Assembly: GCF_048266365.1 (NCBI RefSeq)
Contig: NZ_JBLWZP010000001.1
Span: 496,001-560,000 of the forward strand
Source: Galbibacter sp048266365
GTDB taxonomy: Bacteria; Bacteroidota; Bacteroidia; Flavobacteriales; Flavobacteriaceae
Length of the DNA: 64,000 nt
Reading direction: 5' to 3'
Made by a program: the position numbers and the translations under genes. Below are positions 56,601-63,350 of this stretch, piece after piece; position 1 is the first letter of the stretch, and each line of letters begins with the position of its first letter. The notes under the pieces were generated by a model that had not been told where the DNA came from, did not search any database, and saw nothing but the letters and a program-made list of their open reading frames with translations.

Positions 56601-57857
56601 CCAACGGATATCACTGTGAGTTGTGATGCAATACCATCGGTAGAGGTCCTAACAGCCACTGATGATTTTGGTAATGCTGTGGTTACCTTTACTGAATCAG
56701 TCACAGCAGGATCTTGCGTGGGTAATCACATCCTAACTAGAGAATGGATTGCCACGGATGATTGTGGATTAACAACTTCACATTCTCAGATAATCACAGT
56801 AGAAGATACAACGGCGCCAGAGTTTATTGAAGCATTGCCGGCGGACATCACAGTTGGCTGTGGCACAGTGCCGGCGGCAGAAGTATTAACTGCTTCTGAT
56901 AGCTGTGGAGGTGCTACAGTTACATTTACCGAGACCTCCACTGCAGTAGATTCTAACGGGGGGTACATTATAACAAGAGAATGGGTTGCCACGGACGATT
57001 GTGGGCTAACAAGTCAGCATACCCAAACAATCACTATTGAAGACACCACACCACCTGTATTTGTTGAAGCCCTTCCAGCAGACATAACTTTAGAGTGTAA
57101 CGGTGATATTCCACATGCAGAAACCATATCCGCTACAGACGATTGTAGTGTAGCAACAGTAGAATTTAATGAAGTTACAACTCAAGGTAGTTGCCCGGGA
57201 TCCTATACCATAGAAAGAATATGGACAGCGACAGACACCGGAGGAAATCAAACGGTTCATAGCCAATTGATCGCTATGGAAGACAACACAGCGCCAATTT
57301 TTAGTGGAGATTTACCGAGCGAAGTTTATGCGTCATGTGGAACCATTCCGGAAATACCTAATGTGGTTGCCACAGATGATTGTTCTGAAGATGTGACTAT
57401 TGTATTTAATGAATACGAAGAACAATCAAATCAATGTGGTAACCAGTACAATTTAGTAAGAGAATGGGTAGCAACTGATTCCTGTGGAAATAGTTCCAAA
57501 CATGTTCAAGTCATATACATCACCTGCGAGATTAAAGAAGAGGACATTCACAATGCAGTTAATGTTGGTGATAACAATTATGATAATTATTTCAAAATAG
57601 ACAAGATCGATTGCTTTGAGGATAACATCGTTAGAATCTTTAACCGATGGGGTGCGGAAGTGTATTCTGTAAAAGGTTATAACAATGATGATAAAGCATT
57701 CAGAGGCTACTCAAATGCAAGATCTACTATTAGTGAAGGACAGGGATTACCTACCGGTGACTACTTCTATGTTATTGAATATAGGTATAGTCCAGATGGC
57801 GTCAATTATGAGCTATTAAAACAATCAGGTTTCCTATACATAAATAACAACAACTAA
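50622..57857 (+). CDS. Giant type IX-secreted surface protein (gliding motility-associated C-terminal domain)
   Basis: The start at 50622 gives a Sec signal (MKKGLLFYFLLLFIVQLHA). The 2,411-residue product has three long repeats starting with YWVGGSGNW/YWVGGSGDWND (about residues 22, 399 and 766), each a beta-helix-like G/N/T-rich module with conserved Cys. Then come a DUF11 domain (ADLSIVKTIDNATPAINTDV), SprB-like and Ig-like repeats (TWYDA, IIYYAEADNG), and four HYR-like repeats (about 1985-2300). The type IX type-B sorting domain (RIFNRWGAEVYSVKGY, then GLPTGDYFYVIEYR) closes it. PorP/SprF follows by 14 bases. An adhesin is likely. Confidence 0.9.
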   Translation: MKKGLLFYFLLLFIVQLHAADYYWVGGSGNWSDINHWATASGGSIKHSIVPGSGDNVIFDANSGLTNSDIVDFPTGNAYCQNMSWVGVTTAPMFRNRNNVKLYISGDVELSSTVRYAMHTIEFTGGGNATYATNGAARVNVAGWYNPFIVNKPGGSLILLDGITESLAVSTILLANGHLNLSNNNHHIGNFSSGNSNIRGVDITNTQLTLNGTWDFRGTNSTLLSDGSYISALQFHSDGHTYPKVDINIENSSAMIINNTTFDELTFTSTTGGPGSLRIGGNNTIGRLEFKSNGLLRAGGNTIDELIVAPGFDLMVFETNTITTLLQLNTPDCSGLGSITGNSNGTLNFLAGATLDLQNVYIQEMTATGGVALPISVTGADGGGNTGWSFQPPATGTTLYWVGGSGDWNDRNNWSVTSGGPGGDCVPFLADDVVFDQNSGFSPGNNTVTTSSNIWCHNMTWTNVTDAPIFNANSSYKMEVWGDLVMDNTVTMNAKLQFSGQEMATMQTNGSGLGAFIIRIEKSVGTGGVTLLDDLINPQTRIEHSTGQWLMPGRTMNIHTYESGGGDRTIDMTNATITVENWHLGGTGRTWVGDAAGSFVTSNLRFVSRGLYYPKVHVTTDLNFTDIANTEFGELVFTNPSPTSAVDLDSGNTFETLEFKGAGTIGNNNTINNLILAPSMEYFFTGTNRIVNSLEFVSPSCDGLGEMKGFNGLTATLNFGTSSTVNMDNVYLQDMSATGSGVPITVNGADAGGNSGFTITSSSTGARYWVGGSGDWNDSNNWSMTSGGTGGACVPTVDNDVFFDAYSFTATGDTVSVASGNAYCRNMDWTGATNNPIFSKDALLNMEIWGDLVMNPEVTMNSDEKLLFVGTTNTTITTNGSALGNFDFTIKKASQSATITVLDDMVNPLTRIELVRGGLNLSDINVNIDAISDVSTPFPTRIDISNAELNVNWAYTGDQKSLTATGSKITAPFFNANGGVYNNVDIQAVLASRISVVNSTFSQLVYSNPSTSSNAYISGGNTIDQLEFKGAGNINGSGNTIGTLIFSPGKRYTLLSGSTNTVTGDWFGSGTPCNLTEITSSSTANATITNSTGSVDFDYIRLKGITADSPTPFVANQHSIDQGGNINWDISPYNGSAPITGLGPDLALNNAQLPYTLTTDGFFGSPLSQYTWTKDGSVVGTGDELIISEEGAYSIDVTFVDGCSISDEIVITFASADLSIVKTIDNATPAINTDVVFTLVASNNGPSDAQEVTVTDQLPTGYTYVSSTPPTGTTYDETTGVWALGDLASGDAATMTITATVNATGSYLNAATINSTADDPDTDNNTSEVNLTPSAAAIVSQPSCEIETGTIEMQILTGATYSIDDGVTFETTNIFPDLTPGDYTLLTKIGTTISAPEYITINEPPVVPDAPVSGGDQVACASVPIQTLTATAVVPTGSTITWYDAPIGGNVVANPELNTIGSIIYYAEADNGSCISKTRTSVELIINAAPALTIQNPDIVCPPNTIDLTAAGITNGNPDNLDLAYFTDQAATIPLSTPTAVSVSGIYFIKGTDTTTGCSIVVPVEVQFVERPEVVVTHPDCVSATGSIEIISPLGSGFEYSIDDGTTFSALTTFDNLGPGTYNISAKNTAVPGCVSEVNTVVINGTPTTATPTVFHPQCGDTEGTIEFPVNTNLEYAIGAEAFSANYVFDLPPGEYSFRSRAVAGGCTAEPVVVTIDEAPIIPTAPTATDQQVCQTGTIQILTATAIVDAGLNLTWYDAATGGNIVSSPTLSTLGSITYYAESDNGTCSSFTRTQVTLTIVPIPVLDPVADINSCTEITLPAITGSNLSGNEAYYTEANGSGTAYQAGDTYNVLGETTLYVYDATQVSTPALSCPTEINFNINIRETTAGTIAMDQSICMNTVPSAIASDIDGTGSGTLSYIWEQSTSSAISGFTTINGATEATYAPEALSQTTYYRRTTISNLNGVICQSLPTTVVTITIEDTTPPVFVETLPTDITVSCDAIPSVEVLTATDDFGNAVVTFTESVTAGSCVGNHILTREWIATDDCGLTTSHSQIITVEDTTAPEFIEALPADITVGCGTVPAAEVLTASDSCGGATVTFTETSTAVDSNGGYIITREWVATDDCGLTSQHTQTITIEDTTPPVFVEALPADITLECNGDIPHAETISATDDCSVATVEFNEVTTQGSCPGSYTIERIWTATDTGGNQTVHSQLIAMEDNTAPIFSGDLPSEVYASCGTIPEIPNVVATDDCSEDVTIVFNEYEEQSNQCGNQYNLVREWVATDSCGNSSKHVQVIYITCEIKEEDIHNAVNVGDNNYDNYFKIDKIDCFEDNIVRIFNRWGAEVYSVKGYNNDDKAFRGYSNARSTISEGQGLPTGDYFYVIEYRYSPDGVNYELLKQSGFLYINNNN
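56562..57530 (+). repeat. Tandem HYR-like repeats, close at the DNA level
   Basis: Four copies of about 235-240 bp encode EDTTPPVFVEALPADIT-type openings and REWVATDDCG-type closings. The units starting near 56563 and 57040 share long near-identical blocks (GAAGACACCACACCACCTGT and neighbours), so the array can change length by recombination. Confidence 0.7.
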
Positions 57858-57871
57858 AAAAAAGGTCAAAA

Positions 57872-58819
57872 ATGATAAATTTTATAAACGCAACAACAAT
57901 TAGAAGATCCTTATACATAGTTGTTCTGATGCTAGCTCAAATGACTTTTGGTCAACAAGATTCACAATACACCCAGTATATGTACAATACCCAAACCATC
58001 AACCCGGGTTATGCGGGTAGTCGTGGCATGCTAAGTCTAACTGGATTATATCGTAGTCAATGGGTTGGATTTAATGGTGCACCTGAGACATTGAACTTTT
58101 CATTCAACACTCCTGTTAGTGAACGTGTAGGCATAGGTCTTTCCTTCTATAGCGATGAAATAGGAATTTCAAAAGAAGACAATATTGCAGCAGATTTTTC
58201 CTATACCATACCACTTAACGACAGGGGTACGCACCTGGCATTTGGTTTAAAAGCCGGATTAAATATATTAGATGTTGATTTTAGTAAGCTGAATCCAAAT
58301 AACCCGAATGATCCAAGCTTTCAAAACTCAAATAGTATAGAAGGTCAAGTATCACCGGTGATTGGTGCAGGTCTTTATCTGCGCCATAGGGACCGTTGGT
58401 ACTTAGGACTTTCTGCGCCGAATATTCTTAAGACAACTCACTACGATGATGTTACAATTAGTGCGGCAGATGAGCGTATGCACTTATATCTGATTGGTGG
58501 TTATGTATTTGATTTGAGCTCTTCTTGGAAATTTAAGCCAGCGTTCATGTTAAAGAGCGTGCAAGGTTCACCTTTAGCAGCAGATGTCTCAGCAAACTTT
58601 TGGTTCAACGAAAAGCTTACATTAGGTACTGCTTACCGATTTGATAGTGCAGTAAGCGGTTTATTAGGTTTTCAAGTAACCAACGGCATCATGTTGGGTT
58701 ATGCCTATGATTATGATCTAACAGATATCGCAGAATATGCTAATGGATCCCACGAGTTCTTTCTTCGTTTTGAAATCGGTGGAAGAAGCAAAGGTGTCAT
58801 TAATCCACGGTTCTTCTAA
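57872..58819 (+). CDS. PorP/SprF family type IX secretion membrane protein
   Basis: The 315-residue protein has a signal peptide (VVLMLAQMTFGQQ), the PorP/SprF opening DSQYTQYMYNTQTINPGYAGS, a beta-barrel body and a terminal FEIGG...INPRFF strand. Such proteins anchor specific type IX cargo and are usually encoded next to it; here the gap to the cargo gene is 14 bases. Confidence 0.93.
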   Translation: MINFINATTIRRSLYIVVLMLAQMTFGQQDSQYTQYMYNTQTINPGYAGSRGMLSLTGLYRSQWVGFNGAPETLNFSFNTPVSERVGIGLSFYSDEIGISKEDNIAADFSYTIPLNDRGTHLAFGLKAGLNILDVDFSKLNPNNPNDPSFQNSNSIEGQVSPVIGAGLYLRHRDRWYLGLSAPNILKTTHYDDVTISAADERMHLYLIGGYVFDLSSSWKFKPAFMLKSVQGSPLAADVSANFWFNEKLTLGTAYRFDSAVSGLLGFQVTNGIMLGYAYDYDLTDIAEYANGSHEFFLRFEIGGRSKGVINPRFF

Positions 58820-58868
58820 GACCCATATAGGAATGAATCAAAAACATAAAAACATGGAAACACATAAA

Positions 58869-60788
58869 ATGATTAAAAACATATTGGCTATAGCCATTGT
58901 TGTAATGTGTCTTAGTAGCTCCTCTGAAATCTATGGACAAAGCAACAAGATCAAAAAAGCAAATGAATATTTTTCCAAATATTCTTACATGGAAGCTATT
59001 GAAATTTATGAGGCTGTGGCAGAAAAAGGGTTTCAGTCTGAGGAGTTATTCCAACGACTCGGAGATAGTTATTACATGAACGGCAAGTATGAAGAGTCCG
59101 TAAAGTGGTATAAAGAACTCTTTGACATAAATTCCGAGCAAGCCAATATTTATAATCTAAGGTATTCGCAAAGTTTAAAAGCCACAGGTCAAAAACAACT
59201 TGCGAAGTCCTATTACGATAGCTTTCTTTCTAATATAGATCGAAAAAGTGATGACTTGATATCAGTTGAGCGGTACCTTGAAATGATTGAACAAAACTCA
59301 GGACGCTACACGATCAACAAGCTTTCTCTCAATAGTGATGGTATTGATTTTGGCGTGGGCTACAACGGGAATGAATCTATTATTTTTGCCAGCAGCAGAG
59401 ATCAAGGGGTACTCCGTGATCGTAAAAGTAGCTGGGACAATCAGCCTTATCTAGACCTTTACGAGGCGAAAATCATAGCAGCTGATTCCTTAGATGAACC
59501 ACAAAAGATAAAAGGCAAGGTCAATAGCAAATACCACGAGTCTACCGTTGCCATCAGTAAAAGTGGAACAACGATGTACTATACCCGTTCCAATAAGAAA
59601 AATGATAATAAAAACTCCCCATTAAAGCTTAAGATTTATCGATCCGAGTTGGAAAAGGGTAAATGGACAAAAGGTCAAGATTTAACAATAAACAAGGCTG
59701 ATTTTAATACGGCTCATCCAGCGCTTAATCCTGAGGAGGATAAGTTATATTTTACATCTGACCGTCCGGGAGGTGAAGGACAAACGGATCTTTATTACGC
59801 ACCCATAAATGAAGATGGTGGTTTAGGTATTCCTGTTAATCTAGGTAAAAAAGTAAATACCCCGGGAAGGGAATCGTTTCCTTTTGTCAGTCAGGAGAAT
59901 GCTTTATATTTCTCATCAGACGGACACTTTGGGCTAGGTGGATACGATGTGTTTTACATAAAGATCGATGGCCAAGGCTACAAAGGAAGCTTATTAAATG
60001 TAGGCAAACCTATAAATTCATTATACGACGATGTCGCTTATGTAACAAAAGATGGTAAAGGATATATTAGCTCAAATCGATCAGATGATGGTGAATCGTA
60101 CGACAATATTTATGGGTTTGAAGAAAATTCACCTATAAAGGACGTGTATTCAAGTGTTCTTCATGGGGTGGTAACCGATGGTACTTCAAACAAACCTATA
60201 GCTGATGCTACAATTCAAATTTTAGATGTAGACAATAATTTGATACAGGTTATAAAAACAGATTCTGAAGGATTTTATAAAACAAATGTTGCCTACCATA
60301 TGGATTATATCGTTAAAGCAACTAAGGATGATTATACTGGGGAAGATACTTTTTCGGCGAAAGGAGAAAGTGATAGAACCCATAACTTTATATTAAATTC
60401 TTCCAAAGAATCCCTGGAAGCGAACAAGGATTTGGCTAAAATTTTGAACATCATTATTTATTTTGATTTTGATAAATCTAACATCCGTCCAGATGCTGAA
60501 GTAGAATTACAAAAAATAGTGGAGACCTTAAAAAGATATCCTAATATAAAGATAGCCATAGGATCACATACGGATAGTAGAGCCAACGACGCATATAATC
60601 AGGTGCTTTCTTTTAAACGTGCAAAATCTACTATGGAGTATCTGATAAGCGAAGGTGTTAGCGAACAACGATTAACTGCAAAGGGCTATGGAGAAACACA
60701 GTTGTTAAACAACTGCTCTAATGGTGTGTCTTGCACAGAAAAAGAGCATCAGAAAAATAGACGTAGCGAGTTTATTATTGTAGAATAA
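58869..60788 (+). CDS. OmpA-family protein with TPR, PD40 and carboxypeptidase-like domains
   Basis: The ATG at 58869 gives the shortest signal peptide (IKNILAIAIVVMCLSSSSEI, then YGQ); ATGs at 58854 and 58833 are also possible, and an earlier one overlaps the previous gene. The mature 615 residues have TPR helices (about 25-120), a PD40/WD40-like propeller (about 150-420: LYFTSDRPGGEGQTDLY, GKKVNTPGRESFPFVS), a carboxypeptidase-like regulatory domain (SSVLHGVVTDGTSNKPIADA) and a C-terminal OmpA domain (YFDFDKSNIRPDAEVELQKI, GSHTDSRAND). It is the third gene of the type IX module and binds peptidoglycan (compare PorE). Confidence 0.9.
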   Translation: MIKNILAIAIVVMCLSSSSEIYGQSNKIKKANEYFSKYSYMEAIEIYEAVAEKGFQSEELFQRLGDSYYMNGKYEESVKWYKELFDINSEQANIYNLRYSQSLKATGQKQLAKSYYDSFLSNIDRKSDDLISVERYLEMIEQNSGRYTINKLSLNSDGIDFGVGYNGNESIIFASSRDQGVLRDRKSSWDNQPYLDLYEAKIIAADSLDEPQKIKGKVNSKYHESTVAISKSGTTMYYTRSNKKNDNKNSPLKLKIYRSELEKGKWTKGQDLTINKADFNTAHPALNPEEDKLYFTSDRPGGEGQTDLYYAPINEDGGLGIPVNLGKKVNTPGRESFPFVSQENALYFSSDGHFGLGGYDVFYIKIDGQGYKGSLLNVGKPINSLYDDVAYVTKDGKGYISSNRSDDGESYDNIYGFEENSPIKDVYSSVLHGVVTDGTSNKPIADATIQILDVDNNLIQVIKTDSEGFYKTNVAYHMDYIVKATKDDYTGEDTFSAKGESDRTHNFILNSSKESLEANKDLAKILNIIIYFDFDKSNIRPDAEVELQKIVETLKRYPNIKIAIGSHTDSRANDAYNQVLSFKRAKSTMEYLISEGVSEQRLTAKGYGETQLLNNCSNGVSCTEKEHQKNRRSEFIIVE

Positions 60789-60818
60789 GTTTTTCGACAT
60801 AGAAGTCTTAAATTTAAT

Positions 60819-60852
60819 ACGCCCTCTAATTCTTAATTACTTTAGAGGGCGT
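60819..60852 (+). terminator. Rho-independent-type terminator after the type IX module
   Basis: ACGCCCTCTAA (60819-60829) and TTAGAGGGCGT (60842-60852) are perfect 11-base arms with a 12-base loop, followed by GTTATTTA. It ends the 50622-60788 unit and could serve the minus-strand remnant from the other side. Confidence 0.85.
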
Positions 60853-60883
60853 GTTATTTAGATATAAAAGGAAAGTTCTATTA

Positions 60884-61195
60884 TTATAACCTACATTTTC
60901 TTTTTATTTTAGTATTTGAAATAAAGTCTTTTACTAAAAACTCTGAATGCTTTTTACTAATTTATTTTCGGCACCATCTGCATTATCTATCCTAAAGTCT
61001 CGGGAGTTGATAGAACGCCAATCAATTTCATTGATGTCATCTAAATTAGTAAAATATCTTGTTATCGCTTTAGCTACATTTCCATCTGTAAAACACCATT
61101 GAAAATCGGTAGTTGCTAAATCCAATAGCGGAATACATAAAGATACAATTTTACTTTGACGTTGACTTAGAATTCCCCGAAACGAGTTCTATATG
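60884..61195 (-). pseudogene. Frameshifted, truncated DarT-like ADP-ribosyltransferase
   Basis: Read on the minus strand, one frame has LCIPLLDLATTDFQWCFTDG and NVAKAITRYFTNLDDINEID, then DWRSINSRDFRIDNADG. This is the core of DarT2-like DUF4433 proteins. It stops at 60934; in the next frame the sequence goes on as KKHSEFLVKDFIS with the catalytic Glu and ends at 60884. The two join by a one-base frameshift. The N-terminal half is missing above 61195 (TAG just upstream). It belongs to a different DarT branch from the intact gene at 30549. Confidence 0.7.
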
Positions 61196-61364
61196 TTGTT
61201 GTCAATATTTACGTATTTTTGTTGCTTAGATTGGTGTGCTTAATTAAAGACGATGCCTAAGTGATTTTATTATAATTTATATGTGCCAGTTTTCATAATA
61301 GCATTATGAATGAAGAAACTATACTCAACAATGCATACAAAATAACCTCACAAAATAAATACCA

Positions 61365-61853
61365 ATGAGTAAACGACATGACATACGTTGGGAACAACGC
61401 TTTTCTAATTATGCAAAGGCTTTCAATAAATTTGAAGAAGCTGTAAACTACATTAAACAAAATTATTTAGATGGGCATACCCCAGAAGAAAGCCAACATT
61501 TAGGTGATATCTTAAACGATATTTTAAAGCTAGGACTCATACAAAGTTTTGAATACACACACGAGTTAGCGTGGAATGTCATGAAAGACTATGCAGCATA
61601 TCAAGGTAACGTAGCTATTACAGGTTCTCGTGATGCTATAAGAGAAGCCTTTAGTAATGGGTTAATTTCAAATGGTAAAATTTGGATGGATATGATTATA
61701 AGTCGTAACAAAACATCGCATACCTATAATGAAGAAACTGCAGACGAAATCTTTAGGGTAATATTAGAAGATTACCATCCTGCACTTAAAACATTCTTAG
61801 AAAAAATGGAAACTTTAAGAAGTGCTAAACAAGGCGATATATTTGAAGAGTAA
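61365..61853 (+). CDS. HEPN-type nucleotidyltransferase substrate-binding protein (HI0074/HepT-like), probable toxin
   Basis: The 162-residue helical protein starts with the HI0074 pattern (RHDIRWEQRFSNYAKAFNKFEEAV) and has LIQSFEYTHELAWNVMKDY and the HEPN motif RNKTSH (R-x4-H, about residue 115). HEPN partners in this family are RNases or substrates kept silent by the MNT enzyme. It shares one base with the next gene (TAATG), so the pair is coupled. The upstream 240 bases hold no other gene. Confidence 0.88.
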   Translation: MSKRHDIRWEQRFSNYAKAFNKFEEAVNYIKQNYLDGHTPEESQHLGDILNDILKLGLIQSFEYTHELAWNVMKDYAAYQGNVAITGSRDAIREAFSNGLISNGKIWMDMIISRNKTSHTYNEETADEIFRVILEDYHPALKTFLEKMETLRSAKQGDIFEE

Positions 61854-62161
61854 TGTACGGACTAGAGCAAGAAGACATACAAAAAATAAATGCGGTTTTT
61901 AATAAACGCAAAGCCATAGAAAAAGCCATACTCTATGGCTCTCGTGCTAAAGGAAATTACAAATCGTATTCTGATATAGACTTAACTTTGATAGGCGATA
62001 ACCTAACACTAAATGAGCAGTTTACCATAGAAACAGAGTTGGACGACCTATTATTGCCCTATAAAATAGACCTATCAATTTACCATAGAATAGAGAACCA
62101 AGATCTTATAGATCATATCGATAGAATCGGAAAAGTGTTTTACGAAAGGGTACAATTTTAA
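61853..62161 (+). CDS. MNT-type minimal nucleotidyltransferase, probable antitoxin
   Basis: The 102-residue protein has the exact GSx10DxD motif: Gly29-Ser30 and Asp41/Asp43 (ILYGSRAKG then SDIDL). The third acid is likely in YKIDLS. MntA-type enzymes add AMP groups to the HEPN partner and silence it. The HEPN gene comes first in this pair. All residues needed for activity appear present. Confidence 0.9.
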   Translation: MYGLEQEDIQKINAVFNKRKAIEKAILYGSRAKGNYKSYSDIDLTLIGDNLTLNEQFTIETELDDLLLPYKIDLSIYHRIENQDLIDHIDRIGKVFYERVQF

Positions 62162-62262
62162 ATCAGTTCCTCACGATCTATGGAAAAAGGGTCAGAATCT
62201 AAATAAGAAACCAACCCTCGATATTTTAGTTTCACACTTTTTGGGATAGTATTGAGTAAAAT

Positions 62263-62323
62263 GAGAAATATTCTCAAATTATCTATATAATGTTTGTGAT
62301 ATTGTACTTTTGAGAAAACCTCA
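62263..62323 (+). promoter_or_regulatory. Second copy of the GAGAA-TTCTC control region
   Basis: GAGAAATATTCTC (62263-62275), a -7 box TACTTTTG (62305-62312) and TGAGAAAACCTCA repeat the order found before 48508. The middle part differs between copies while the palindrome and the -7/CTCA part are kept. Confidence 0.55.
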
Positions 62324-62338
62324 CCTGAATACAAAAGT

Positions 62339-62651
62339 ATGTTACTCGAATTTTCAGTAAACAATTTTCTTTCGTTTAAATACAAAACAACATTGAGTCT
62401 TGCTGCGACCTCTATAAAGGAACATGCAGATACCAATATCTTTTCTACTCCGCGTAGGAATTTATTTTGTAGAAAAGGATCAATATGGCGCTTCGGATAT
62501 ATATTCTTTGGTAGAATATAAAGAAGAAGGAAAAACGATTCGTAATGATCGTTCATTCGAGAAGGATTATATAGAAGGGCGTTACGAAGCCTTTCCGTTT
62601 ATTGGTAACCTATCAAATGTAGTATCACAATGGCAAGAAAAAGGTGCTTAA
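62339..62651 (+). pseudogene. Internally deleted copy of the 48508 AAA ATPase
   Basis: The first 41 codons (MLLEFSVNNFLSFKYKTTLS on to FSTPRR) match the start of the gene at 48508. They join near 62460 to its last 60 or so codons (VEKDQYGASDIYSLVEYKEE to the end), out of frame. About 330 codons, including Walker A and B, are gone. The junction lies at a short shared TATT, which suggests deletion between microhomologies. The first frame stops after 60 codons. Confidence 0.85.
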
Positions 62652-62656
62652 GTTCA

Positions 62657-62819
62657 TTCCCCAAAAGCAGCTAGTAGTTCCCCAAAAGCTAATAGAGGAA
62701 ACAATAGTAGAGTAAAAGATATAGATAATGATAATAACGTTTTTGCATGGTTTATAAGGAGTTTCGAAGGTTTTTATATTCTTATTGTAAGTATTCACGC
62801 AAATTTCAATTCCCCAAAA
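62657..62819 (+). repeat. Three copies of TTCCCCAAAA
   Basis: The decamer occurs at 62657, 62678 and 62810, the first two 21 bases apart and followed by GC. The interval has no gene. Function unknown; chance or a small repeat remnant are both possible. Confidence 0.3.
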
Positions 62820-62870
62820 ACGTAGACAACACCATAACGAAAGAAAAATAGTTTATAAATTATTACCATA

Positions 62871-63054
62871 AACTACACAGAATACAACGATGCACAACAA
62901 GCAGCTTTGACCCTAATTCAAAAAATGGGCTGGCATTATTTGTAGCAAGAGGAAGCTTTTGCTGCAAGAGGTGGAATGTAAATTAATGTCCTGTTAGGCG
63001 ATATTTTAGTGCAACAATTAACTAAAGTTAATTGAAGAATTAAATACATTAACT
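62871..63054 (+). pseudogene. Remnant of a type I restriction endonuclease gene (HsdR N-terminus)
   Basis: One frame reads NYTEYNDAQQAALTLIQKMG then WHYL, QEEAFAARGGM, INVLLGDILVQQLTKVN and RIKYIN, with stops after WHYL, GGM and KVN. This is the opening of HsdR subunits. Everything beyond about 60 codons is lost. A 35-codon frame at 63055-63162 follows and is not recognised. Confidence 0.65.
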
Positions 63055-63350
63055 ATGGAAAATAAACCTTTACAGCCCCTTTTGCATGCCGGGCTTTTAG
63101 GCATTAGTGAAGGTGATGAAAGATTAGAGAATATTGAGAAATTAATTACTTTTTTTAAGTAAACTAGAAGAAGTTAGGATTGGGATTCAATCTTTACTAA
63201 AAACCTCAAGGGTTTTGTGGTTTATATTTTTAATTTTATACAAGCAAGTAATAAGTGTTAATAGCCTTGATAAAACAACTACCTAAGTAAGTTGTTAAAA
63301 GGATATACGCTGACTATATTATTACCAGAAAATTCAATTAAAACCACCGC

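Noticed and set aside
62158..62556. A 132-codon minus-strand frame after the MNT gene.
   Set aside because: It is antisense to the duplicated promoter and the AAA ATPase remnant, whose match to 48508 is clear on the plus strand.
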